Shown piece by piece: positions 1 through 7,333 of a stretch of 37,588 bases of DNA (position 1 is the first letter of the stretch; each line of letters begins with the position of its first letter). The stretch is taken from positions 1-37,588 of the forward strand of contig JANQJH010000267.1 of assembly GCA_028281705.1 (NCBI GenBank), read 5' to 3'. The notes below the pieces were generated by a model. That model had not been told where the DNA came from. It did not search any database and saw only the letters and a program-made list of their open reading frames with translations. The DNA comes from Verrucomicrobiales bacterium. GTDB taxonomy: Bacteria; Verrucomicrobiota; Verrucomicrobiia; Verrucomicrobiales; DEV007. The position numbers and the translations under genes are program-made.

Positions 1-2514
1 GGCGGGGGACACGCTCACGCGGGACTAACGATTTATCGTGGCGGCAGTTTCCCCTCGCGTTTCCGTGACGCGCTCTTGATGTTCAACCTTCATGGGCACC
101 GGATCAACTGGGATCGGGTGGAGCGTCAGGGCTCGGGCTACCGTGGCGATCGGGCGCCGGATTTCCTGTTTACCAACGATCACTGGTTTGTCGGGACGCA
201 TCTCGATTACGGACCTGACGGCGCTCTCTATTTCACGGACTGGCATGATGACACGACGTGCCACCGCCAGAGTGACCTGGAGTGGGACCGGACGAATGGA
301 CGTCTCTTTCGGGTTCACTACGGCGAGCATCGGCCGGTGCGGGTGAACCTGGGGAAAGCTTCGGCGGCGCAGTTGGTCGCCTATCAGACCCATGCCAACG
401 AGTGGTATGCGAGAACGGCGCGCCGCGTATTGCAAGAGCGGGCGGCGCGTGGTGAGATCGATGGAGAGGCGGTCGATCGTCTGTGGGGATTGGTGGCAGA
501 TCACGAGGAGGTTCCGATTCGGCTGCGCGCCCTCTGGACTTTGCACGGGATGGGAGTCGCCGGCGAGCGCTTGCCGGACTTGATCTTCGAGGCGGAATCG
601 GAGTATGTCCGCGCCTGGGCCATCCGTTTGTTAGGAGAGGAACGTGGCCGGATTGAAACCGGGCTGGGGTCGCGATTGGCGGATCTGGCAGGGACGGATC
701 CCTCGTCCTTTGTCCGCCGCCATCTGGCGTCGCTCTTGCAGCGTCTGCCTGCGGCCCTGGCATGGCCCATCGCCGAGAGACTGGCTTCGCGTGGTGAAGA
801 TGGGGGGGGCCCGGTCTTGCCGTTGCTTCTTTGGTATGGAGTGGAGCCCTTGGTGGCGGACGATCCGGCACGGGGATTCGCACTGGCGAAGACGACGCCT
901 TTGGCCAAGATGCGAGAGTTTGTCTTTCGGCGAGTGTCCGCCCTGCCCGATGGTTACGAGACGGTGCTCTCACAGATCGACGATGTCGAGACGGCGGCGG
1001 TGGTGGTCGGCGCGCTGGCGGCGCAGTTGAAAGACGAGGCACGCGTGGCCATGCCGCCCTCCTGGCCTCGCGTTCATGATTTGGTGAGCGAGGGTGCCAA
1101 ACCGGAGCTGCAACGCCATCTCCTCACCTTGGCGGGGAAATTCGGCGATCAACGCCTCTTGCCGCGCTTTCGTGAGTTGTTGGGCGATGCCGCCCAGCCG
1201 GAGGACCTCCGGCTGGCCGCGCTGAGAACGGTGATTGATGCGCGGGATGAGGAGGCGATTCCGGTGATCCACCAGCTGGTCGCCGGGCCGGATTCGCCAT
1301 TGCGAGAACCTGCCATCGTCGCCCTAGGCCGGCTGAACAGCGACGAATCGGCGGCCCTGCTGCTGAAGGTCTATGACGGTCTCAGTGTGCCGGAGCGCGG
1401 AGCCGCCATCACGTCACTGACCAGCAAACCGGAGTCGGCAAGAGCTTTGTTAGAGGCGATTGGAGCCGGTGCGATTTCCCGCCGTGAGCTCGGTGTGGTG
1501 GCGGCGCGTCAGATTCAACAGTTCAATGACGCCTCACTCAGTGCCGCCCTGGAAGAACACTGGGGATCGTTCAATGTGAGAAGCGAGGATAAGGCGGTAG
1601 CCTTGCGGCAATGGCGCGAGAAACTGACGGCGAGACGGTTGTCGCGGGCGAATCTGAGCAATGGCCGGCGCGTCTACAACCAGACCTGCTTCGCCTGCCA
1701 CACCTTGTTCGGCCAAGGTGTGGCCCTGGGTCCAGACATCACGGGCGCCAACCGGTCGGATGTGAACTATCTGTTAGAGAATATTCTCGATCCCAATAAC
1801 GTGGTGCCGCTGGACTACCAATTGACCGTCTTCACGCTCAACGATGGGGCGGTGGTTTCGGGAATGATCCGCAAGGAAAGTGAAACCGCCTTCTCTCTGG
1901 CATTGCCCGGGGGCACGGAAACGACCGTGGCCAAGGCGGACATCCGGGATCGGCAATCATTGGAGCAATCGCTCATGCCCGAAGGCATCCTCGAAGCGTT
2001 GAGCGAAGCGGATGCCCGTGACCTCATCGCCTATCTTCGGAGCGAGAAGCAGGTCCGGCTGGCCGAAGCGGGGGAGCAGGTTTTCGAAGGGGAAGAGCTC
2101 AAGGTGGTGGAGAAGACGGGCCACACCAATGCCCAGGGGATGAGAGCTTTTGGTGAGGATCAATGGAGCGGCGAGACGCAACTCTGGTGGACCGGGGCCC
2201 GTCCGGGTGATCAGTTGGTGCTGGAGTTCGAAGTCCCGGAGCCTGGGAAGTACGCCATGGCGGCGGTATTCACCAAGGCGGTGGATTACGGAAAGGTGCG
2301 TTTATCGCTCAATACAGGGGCCAACGTACTCGCTCGCGAAGTGGACCTCTATGAACCGGGAAGAGTGGTGACGACGGGGGAGATCGCTCTCGGCGAGCAC
2401 ACCTTGGAGGCGGGGCCGCAGCGGTTGATCGTCGATATCCTGGGCAAGAATCCCAAGGCGGCGGCCGGCTTCATGTTTGGGATCGATTATCTCCGGCTCG
2501 TCCGTGCCCCTTGA
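1..2514 (+). CDS. PVC-type heme-binding HEAT-repeat protein, 5' truncated
   Basis: The reading frame is open to base 1, so the methionine codon at 76 is internal and the true start lies outside the window. The visible N-terminal part (IYRGGSFPSRFRDALLMFNL, then HGHRIN) resembles the C-terminal end of the beta-propeller 'membrane-bound dehydrogenase' domain of planctomycete and verrucomicrobial proteins (TIGR02604 type). A long alpha-helical HEAT-like region follows, to about residue 500 counted from base 76. Next is a cytochrome c module with the motif CFACH near residue 538 and a conserved tail (GPDITGANRS, ILDPN, DLIAYLRS) typical of the TIGR02603 heme-binding family. The last 140 residues look like a beta-sandwich carbohydrate-binding-like domain. 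It is probably exported, with covalent heme c. Its substrate is unknown. The architecture is common in this phylum, so the family call is firm and the role is not. Confidence 0.85.
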   Translation, partial: GGGHAHAGLTIYRGGSFPSRFRDALLMFNLHGHRINWDRVERQGSGYRGDRAPDFLFTNDHWFVGTHLDYGPDGALYFTDWHDDTTCHRQSDLEWDRTNGRLFRVHYGEHRPVRVNLGKASAAQLVAYQTHANEWYARTARRVLQERAARGEIDGEAVDRLWGLVADHEEVPIRLRALWTLHGMGVAGERLPDLIFEAESEYVRAWAIRLLGEERGRIETGLGSRLADLAGTDPSSFVRRHLASLLQRLPAALAWPIAERLASRGEDGGGPVLPLLLWYGVEPLVADDPARGFALAKTTPLAKMREFVFRRVSALPDGYETVLSQIDDVETAAVVVGALAAQLKDEARVAMPPSWPRVHDLVSEGAKPELQRHLLTLAGKFGDQRLLPRFRELLGDAAQPEDLRLAALRTVIDARDEEAIPVIHQLVAGPDSPLREPAIVALGRLNSDESAALLLKVYDGLSVPERGAAITSLTSKPESARALLEAIGAGAISRRELGVVAARQIQQFNDASLSAALEEHWGSFNVRSEDKAVALRQWREKLTARRLSRANLSNGRRVYNQTCFACHTLFGQGVALGPDITGANRSDVNYLLENILDPNNVVPLDYQLTVFTLNDGAVVSGMIRKESETAFSLALPGGTETTVAKADIRDRQSLEQSLMPEGILEALSEADARDLIAYLRSEKQVRLAEAGEQVFEGEELKVVEKTGHTNAQGMRAFGEDQWSGETQLWWTGARPGDQLVLEFEVPEPGKYAMAAVFTKAVDYGKVRLSLNTGANVLAREVDLYEPGRVVTTGEIALGEHTLEAGPQRLIVDILGKNPKAAAGFMFGIDYLRLVRAP

Positions 2515-2530
2515 GAAGGAGACGAGGGCG

Positions 2531-2749
2531 TCAGCGAGCTTTCTTGAGTCCAAGGATGCCGATGACGACCATGACCAATCCGATGAGGCCGAATGCCACG
2601 ACCAGCAGATTGAGCGTGCTTGGAGCCAGTTCACGCCCCATCAAGAGCAGGGTAGTGTCACTTCCTTCGACGGGTTGTGCTTTTCGCGTGATGAGCCAAG
2701 CCCCAACCATGACGGCCAACCCGAGAACGATTCTGATAAGATTGCTCAT
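2531..2749 (-). CDS. small two-helix membrane protein, unknown function
   Basis: A 72-residue protein with two hydrophobic segments: LIRIVLGLAVMVGAWLI near the N-terminus and NLLVVAFGLIGLVMVVIGIL near the C-terminus, ending in a basic tail (LKKAR). I chose the ATG at 2749. A TTG at 2818 would add 23 residues but would overlap the upstream gene. The gene lies 34 bp after the membrane-anchored protein ending at 2784 and probably shares its transcript. It converges with the heme-binding gene, whose stop is only 16 bp away. I do not recognise a family. The two-helix topology is read directly from the sequence. Confidence 0.6.
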   Translation of the reverse strand: MSNLIRIVLGLAVMVGAWLITRKAQPVEGSDTTLLLMGRELAPSTLNLLVVAFGLIGLVMVVIGILGLKKAR

Positions 2750-2783
2750 GATCGTAATGGCGTTTTCTGCGGCGATGTTTGTT

Positions 2784-3137
2784 TTACGGATGGGTTTGGA
2801 TTGGTCGAGGAAAATCAAGGGAGGTGCTCACGACTTCCCAGTGCTTTAAGCCGGGCCGCCGTTCAAGCCACATTTCCACTTCGCCCAGCGGGGTATCGAT
2901 CTTGCAGGCGGCACTGTCCTGGTAAACGGAGACCTTGGTGAAGGGATAGGCCCGTCCTCCACCGAAAATGGACCTCATCTGTCTGTCGACGGCACTCCTC
3001 AGACGGTAATCATCGCCCAGTTGACGCTCGACGTGGACGGTTTCCCGAAGAACGAAGAGAACGCCGGTCAACAACGTGACTGCCAGGACGTAGACCGTTA
3101 GATGCGTCGTCTGGAGGAGTCGATGTGCATCCGTCAT
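2784..3137 (-). CDS. membrane-anchored protein, unknown function
   Basis: A 117-residue protein with an ATG start at 3137. One hydrophobic segment near residues 12-28 (LTVYVLAVTLLTGVLFVL) is followed by a soluble extracytoplasmic part with two cysteine-free beta-like stretches and a single cysteine (SAACKID). No known domain is recognised. It is divergent from the DUF2975 gene at 3312, with 174 bp between the two starts that hold the paired operators, and it precedes the small membrane protein ending at 2531. The operators sit much closer to the DUF2975 start, so control of this gene by them is only a possibility. Confidence 0.55.
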   Translation of the reverse strand: MTDAHRLLQTTHLTVYVLAVTLLTGVLFVLRETVHVERQLGDDYRLRSAVDRQMRSIFGGGRAYPFTKVSVYQDSAACKIDTPLGEVEMWLERRPGLKHWEVVSTSLDFPRPIQTHP

Positions 3138-3245
3138 TGTCTGAAATAGGGATAATCAAGGGCCGAAACGCAGACAAGTGAATACCCACGTCATGGGTGG
3201 ATGAAGATCGAGTCGTTGAGGTGGCGGACGGCCGCCGTGATCTCT

Positions 3246-3274
3246 GAATAATTATCGTTTAACGATAATTATTC
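3246..3274. promoter_or_regulatory. operator 1: perfect 14-bp-arm palindrome
   Basis: Two 14-bp arms (GAATAATTATCGTT and its exact reverse complement) flank a single T at 3260. The central 15 bp read TATCG-TTTAA-CGATA at 3253-3267. The same TATCG-N5-CGATA core recurs at 3294-3308, 41 bp away centre to centre, about four helical turns. The palindrome ends just before the TTGACA box at 3276. It is a likely binding site for the HTH protein encoded at 3966. Confidence 0.75.
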
Positions 3275-3275
3275 G

Positions 3276-3304
3276 TTGACACTGGGCAGATATTATCGTT
3301 ATTC
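3276..3304 (+). promoter_or_regulatory. promoter of the DUF2975-HTH operon
   Basis: A perfect -35 hexamer TTGACA lies at 3276-3281. With a 17-bp spacer, the -10 position falls at 3299-3304 (TTATTC), a weak match inside operator 2. This geometry would start transcription at or next to the ATG at 3312, giving little or no 5' leader. The -35 box is seen directly; the -10 assignment is inference. Confidence 0.55.
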
Positions 3305-3310
3305 GATAAT
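3292..3310. promoter_or_regulatory. operator 2 overlapping -10 region
   Basis: An inverted repeat ATTATCG-TTATT-CGATAAT ends one base before the ATG at 3312. It shares the TATCG-N5-CGATA core of operator 1. It covers the expected -10 box and transcription start, so a bound protein should block initiation. The two-site arrangement suggests cooperative repression by the operon's own HTH regulator. Confidence 0.72.
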
Positions 3311-3311
3311 C

Positions 3312-3950
3312 ATGAAGTGTCCCGTAAAACGCCAGCCGCTGACGCGATTGGCCCATTTTTTTGATTTTCTTCTGACAATATCGCTCTTCGTCTCAGCGGT
3401 GTTCGCCATCGTTTTCGTGGGGTTTTCGATCTACCTTGGCTTCGGCGGTGAGGGTTTCGATGCATTGGACATGGGCGTCGACGTACCTGCGGGATTGGCT
3501 GATGGGACTATTTTCGATTCTGCGGGCCGACCGGTTCCTGTGACCTTTAAGAATGTTGAGATCCGAATACCGGTGGGCCCCGGACGAGGTGACCTGCTAG
3601 TCGCCGCCTTCATCGGGGCGGGCGGCTTTATCGCTCTGGTGTTGATTGGGTTGTTTCATCTCCGCCAGCTCGTTCACAGTCTACGAGTGAGTCATCCTTT
3701 CATTGAGCCGAACGCCGAGCGCTTGAGCAAGATCGCTTGGTTGGCCTTGGTTGTCGGGATTTGGGATCGGGTCGCGGCCTTTCTTGTGGAGTTGGAAGTT
3801 TCTCGGAGCTTTCGATCGGAGGAATTGGTGTTGGGAAACTACATGCTGTTTTCAGGCGATTATCTTCTCTTTGTTCTCTTCTTGTTCATGATCGCGGAAG
3901 TCTTCAAGGTGGGGGTCGAAATGAAGGCCGAGCAGGACTTGACGGTCTGA
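3312..3950 (+). CDS. DUF2975 family membrane protein
   Basis: A 212-residue protein with four predicted membrane segments, near residues 18-42, 95-118, 138-158 and 174-195. Between helices 1 and 2 lies an extracytoplasmic loop of about 50 residues. The pattern SHPFIEPNAERLSKIAWLAL and the C-terminal IAEVFKVGVEMKAEQDLTV are hallmarks of the DUF2975 family. The ATG at 3312 was preferred over a TTG at 3276 because the latter lies inside the promoter. The next gene, 15 bp downstream, encodes a YozG-like HTH regulator, the usual partner of DUF2975 proteins in Firmicutes and Bacteroidota. The biochemical role of the family is unknown. The pair probably forms an autoregulated membrane protein-regulator unit. 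Confidence 0.85.
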   Translation: MKCPVKRQPLTRLAHFFDFLLTISLFVSAVFAIVFVGFSIYLGFGGEGFDALDMGVDVPAGLADGTIFDSAGRPVPVTFKNVEIRIPVGPGRGDLLVAAFIGAGGFIALVLIGLFHLRQLVHSLRVSHPFIEPNAERLSKIAWLALVVGIWDRVAAFLVELEVSRSFRSEELVLGNYMLFSGDYLLFVLFLFMIAEVFKVGVEMKAEQDLTV

Positions 3951-3965
3951 CTTTTTGCACGCGCC

Positions 3966-4175
3966 ATGCCCATCCGCATCCGACTCGACCGCCTGCTCGC
4001 TGAACGCGGGATGACGCAGAAAGAGCTCGCCGAGCGCGTGGGGATCACGCCGGCAAACCTTAACATCTTTGCCACGGGAAAAGCGCGTGCGGTGCGCTTC
4101 ACGACTTTGGAAGCGCTCTGTCGCGAACTCGAATGCCGACCGGGTGACTTGCTCGACTTCGAACAACCGTCCTGA
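3966..4175 (+). CDS. XRE/YozG-like HTH transcriptional regulator
   Basis: A 69-residue protein that is essentially one Cro/CI-type helix-turn-helix domain (RLLAERGMTQKELAERVGIT, then NIFATGKARAVRFTTLEALC). It ends with ECRPGDLLDFE, the signature of the minimal YozG-type regulators. The start codon is 15 bp after the DUF2975 stop, so the two genes are co-transcribed. The twin TATCG-N5-CGATA operators upstream of the operon are the obvious candidate targets, implying negative autoregulation. No sensor domain is present. Any signal would have to come from the partner membrane protein or from protein levels, which is inference. Confidence 0.88.
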   Translation: MPIRIRLDRLLAERGMTQKELAERVGITPANLNIFATGKARAVRFTTLEALCRELECRPGDLLDFEQPS

Positions 4176-4224
4176 ACGATGACAGGAAGCTAGACCAACG
4201 CATGAGGCCGACTGGAGTCGTTGC

Positions 4225-4254
4225 TTGAAACGGCGGGATGGAGTTGTGTAGATT
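4225..4254 (+). promoter_or_regulatory. putative promoter for the secreted protein gene
   Basis: TTGAAA at 4225-4230 and TAGATT at 4249-4254 are separated by 18 bp. The -10-like hexamer ends six bases before the ATG at 4261, so a transcript would start at or very near the start codon. No Shine-Dalgarno sequence is visible. Confidence 0.4.
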
Positions 4255-4260
4255 GCTCTC

Positions 4261-6135
4261 ATGCGGATGAAACATGCGGCAACGGGAGCGGTGTTTGCCG
4301 TGGTGCTCCTCCTGGCCCAACAGGGGTTCCTCTTGGGGGAGCGATTCGTTGACGAATTTGGAGACGATGAACGGGATACGCAACTGTGGGGTTCGGATAC
4401 CACGAGCGGCGAGGGGAGATTGTCCGAGGAGGACGGCGCCCTTCAGTTTCTCGTGGATCAGGCATCGGATCTAGACTATGCGGAGCGGCCTTGGATTCTC
4501 CAGAATCTTCCAGCGAACCAGAACTGGAGTGTCCGCGCGAGCATGGAGGCCAGTCCGGAGCATACGACGAAGGAACAAGTGGCCTCCCTCGCGATCTGGA
4601 TCCGGCCCAAAGGGCACGATGGCGAGCTTTGGGTCGAACTCTATTCGAGTTCGATCGACCGCTCCGGTTTTCCCGGGCCCTTGGCCCTGCGTCATGGTTT
4701 TGCGACGTCTTTGTCAGAATTGCCGGAGGCCTCGCTCGATAGCGGTGAGATTCCCTTTCCCAGTGGGGCCGTACGCATCACCTACATCGCCGAGGAGGGT
4801 TCGCTACGAGCCTGGCATAACATCGGAAACGTGGAAGAGGAAGCGGAGTGGGTGGAACTGGCCCATCATAATGTGAGTGGGCAGGGAGATGGCACCCATG
4901 CCAACGTGGATTGGCAACTGCAAGGCGGCGGCACTTTCGAGGTCGGGGTTTACGGTTACGCCGAGAACTTGGAGATCTCCAGGGGCGAGATGAAGTTCAC
5001 TTCCTTCGAGGTCGACACCAATTACGTGCCCGTGGTCGTCGAGGGACTCACGGCCGTGGATGATCGCTTGGTGGTGCCAGGCGCTACGCCTTCGTCAATG
5101 CAAGAGTCTATCGAGGCCTTGGCCAACGATCATCCTGTCGCAGGTGAGGAACGGGATTCGCTCGTGATTGTTGGTCTGGGAACTCTGGACGGGGCTGCTT
5201 TCGAGGGCGAGACGCTGTCGGAGGCGGGGGCGGAGGTGACCACGGACGGCGCGGTTGTTTACTACCGGCCGCCCGAGGGCTTTGCGGGAGCCGATAGCTT
5301 CACCTATACGATTGAGGACGCGCATGGTGCAACGGATTGGGCCAGGGTGCATTTGAGAGTGGGGAGCCCGAGATTGAATGAAGTGGTGTATTCGGATCCG
5401 GTCGATGCGCTGCGCACGACCCTTGCGTTTTTGCTGGCCCAGTTGGCGGCGAATGATCGCTTGATGGAACTCTATGAAAAGCATCGCCTCGAGCTGCTCC
5501 TGATGTTCTTGAATGATCCCAATCTCAACGGAGGCGCGGTGACCCTGCCGGACGATGTGGGTGTCGAACTCGGTGAGGGCGGAGAGATCGTCATGGCACA
5601 GGAAGCCTCGGGTGGAGAGGAGTTGTCTGCCGTGTTGGCGAGTTTTCAGCCCGGCCTGGCGGCCCTGGTGACGGGAAACGGGGGTGATTTTGAGATCTCC
5701 CAATCCATGGTGGACGAGGTCAAAGTCTTCCGGGATCGCGTGGCAGCCAATGCGAGCCCGGAATTGAAGGGCGATATCGCGCAGGAGTCGGATCGCTGGA
5801 ATGATCTGCAGGATTTCGTGGGCAGGGATTTCGATGCGCTGGCAACGATGCTAGAAATCAACCTTGAGGAGAAGGCCATCGGAACGGTGGGAGTCAGGCG
5901 GGAGGGTCAGACCTTTTCCCTCACCCTGCCGAAGTTCTCCGGTATCGTCTACTCGCTCTGGCAATCACTCGATCTGGGTTCCGGCGGCGATACTTGGGCA
6001 TCGGTTGACGAGATCGAGCAGTCCTCATCGAGAGGGGAGATCACCCTAACGGATCCGAGTGCATCGGAGGCAGCCGGGTTTTATCGGGTCGAGGCCCGCA
6101 TGGGCGATGGGGGCGGAGGCGAGGCTGTGCAGTAG
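4261..6135 (+). CDS. secreted modular protein with ConA-like and Ig-like domains
   Basis: A 624-residue protein with a signal peptide (hydrophobic core AVFAVVLLLAQQGFLL, residues 11-26). Residues 28 to about 245 resemble a concanavalin-type jelly-roll domain (FVDEFGDDERDTQLWG, WSVRASMEA, LAIWIRP). Residues 250-370 contain a bacterial Ig/cadherin-like module of the kind ending GFAGADSFTYTIEDAHGATD. The C-terminal third is largely helical, without a recognised domain. It ends in a short beta segment (TLTDPSASEAAGFYRVEARM) of a kind common at the ends of verrucomicrobial exported proteins. No catalytic motif is visible. It probably acts outside the cytoplasm in adhesion or glycan binding, which is inference. 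It is flanked by its own putative promoter and converges with the M24 peptidase gene. Confidence 0.7.
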   Translation: MRMKHAATGAVFAVVLLLAQQGFLLGERFVDEFGDDERDTQLWGSDTTSGEGRLSEEDGALQFLVDQASDLDYAERPWILQNLPANQNWSVRASMEASPEHTTKEQVASLAIWIRPKGHDGELWVELYSSSIDRSGFPGPLALRHGFATSLSELPEASLDSGEIPFPSGAVRITYIAEEGSLRAWHNIGNVEEEAEWVELAHHNVSGQGDGTHANVDWQLQGGGTFEVGVYGYAENLEISRGEMKFTSFEVDTNYVPVVVEGLTAVDDRLVVPGATPSSMQESIEALANDHPVAGEERDSLVIVGLGTLDGAAFEGETLSEAGAEVTTDGAVVYYRPPEGFAGADSFTYTIEDAHGATDWARVHLRVGSPRLNEVVYSDPVDALRTTLAFLLAQLAANDRLMELYEKHRLELLLMFLNDPNLNGGAVTLPDDVGVELGEGGEIVMAQEASGGEELSAVLASFQPGLAALVTGNGGDFEISQSMVDEVKVFRDRVAANASPELKGDIAQESDRWNDLQDFVGRDFDALATMLEINLEEKAIGTVGVRREGQTFSLTLPKFSGIVYSLWQSLDLGSGGDTWASVDEIEQSSSRGEITLTDPSASEAAGFYRVEARMGDGGGGEAVQ

Positions 6136-6170
6136 CGGGGGGTGAGGCGGTGACTTCCTCCGAGGGACGC

Positions 6171-7325
6171 CTACTTCCAGTCGAGCCCTTCCGGGAGCCG
6201 ATTGAGATTGATGCAGCCCTCGGCGGTGACCACTACCATGTCTTCCACGCGGACGCCGCCCAGGTCTTTGCGGTAGAGACCGGGTTCGATGGTGAGGGCA
6301 TCTCCCTCGAGCAGGGCGATGCCGCTGGCATCGAGGAGGGGAGGCTCGTGTACATCGAGTCCGATGCCGTGCCCCGTGCCGTGATGCATGGTGCAAAAGG
6401 AAAGGGGGGCTCCCTCGGGGGGGAACCCGGAATGGAAACCGTGCTCGGCCATGGCTTCGGTGGTGGCGGTGTGCACGGCTTTGCCGGTGACACCAGGCCG
6501 GACCGCGGCGGTGGCGGCACGCTTGGCAGCTCGAACGGCGGTGTGCATGGATGTCAGAACATCCGATATGTCACCGTGGATGACGGTGCGCGTGCAATCC
6601 CCACAATAATGCGTTTCTTGATCCGTGGGGAAAATGTCAACGATCACGGGCTCGCCTGTGCGCAAGACACCGGTGCCCGGGTGATGGCAGTCCGCACCCT
6701 GGGGGCCGCCGGCGATGATGTAAGTGGGGCCGCTGAAACCTTTGCCCATCAGGAAGACATTGACTGCGGCGCGGACGCTCTCCGAGGTCAAGGGTTGGCC
6801 ACGATGATAGAGTTCGCCCGAACTCTGGGCCTCCGCCCCGGCCACCATCTGGCACGCCATTTGGATGGCCTCTTCGGTCACCGTCTGGGCGCGCTGGAGC
6901 ATGGCGACTTCCTCCTCCGTTTTCTGGCGCCGTTCGCGGACGCCCATCTCCAGATCGCAGGTGACCGAGATGCCGGCCTCCTGGAGCACATGGGCGAAAC
7001 TCAGCGGCAAGGTACGATCGGCAGACACGGTGGCCACGCCCGAACGCCGCAGGCATTCGGCGGCTGCCTGTGCGGTGGCGACTTCGCGATCGGCAGAGAG
7101 GCCTCCGTCCGGGGTGAAGTCGGCCGGGCAGGCCACGCGGTCTGCGGAGACGTGCCCGCGGGCGCGCTCCATCTCGATATCGCGGACGATGAGGATGGAC
7201 TTTCTCTCGTCTGACCCATTGGGGGCGATCTTGAGCAGAGCGACGGGATCGCCGACGGAGAATTGCATCGCATGGTAGAGCGCGCTGTTGGTTTGCGGGA
7301 TGCCGGCTTGGATCGTGCTTGTCAT
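6171..7325 (-). CDS. M24 family Xaa-Pro aminopeptidase-like metallopeptidase
   Basis: A 384-residue protein with a creatinase-like N-terminal half and a pita-bread C-terminal catalytic half. All five dinuclear metal ligands of the M24 family can be placed: Asp in VDIFP (about residue 228), Asp in CGDCTRT (241), His in HGTGHGIG (313), Glu in TIEPG (344) and Glu in VRVED (358). The family removes N-terminal residues preceding proline or cleaves related amide bonds; the substrate here cannot be assigned. There is no signal peptide, so it is cytoplasmic. The ATG at 7325 was chosen over an upstream in-frame alternative start because the latter runs into the preceding gene. The stop codon of the thioredoxin/heme/PDZ gene is 8 bp upstream, so the two are probably co-transcribed. 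Confidence 0.88.
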   Translation of the reverse strand: MTSTIQAGIPQTNSALYHAMQFSVGDPVALLKIAPNGSDERKSILIVRDIEMERARGHVSADRVACPADFTPDGGLSADREVATAQAAAECLRRSGVATVSADRTLPLSFAHVLQEAGISVTCDLEMGVRERRQKTEEEVAMLQRAQTVTEEAIQMACQMVAGAEAQSSGELYHRGQPLTSESVRAAVNVFLMGKGFSGPTYIIAGGPQGADCHHPGTGVLRTGEPVIVDIFPTDQETHYCGDCTRTVIHGDISDVLTSMHTAVRAAKRAATAAVRPGVTGKAVHTATTEAMAEHGFHSGFPPEGAPLSFCTMHHGTGHGIGLDVHEPPLLDASGIALLEGDALTIEPGLYRKDLGGVRVEDMVVVTAEGCINLNRLPEGLDWK

Positions 7326-7333
7326 TGCTTTGG

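Noticed and set aside
2477..2941. 154-codon plus-strand frame after the heme-binding gene
   Set aside because: It overlaps two minus-strand membrane proteins with good hydrophobic segments and has no protein-like composition itself.
6141..6169. Possible terminator AGGCG...CGCCT between convergent genes
   Set aside because: The stem is only 5 bp with a long loop and no T-tract.
6150..7214. 354-codon plus-strand open frame opposite the M24 peptidase
   Set aside because: The minus-strand protein has all metal ligands of the M24 family; the plus-strand frame is a high-GC shadow.
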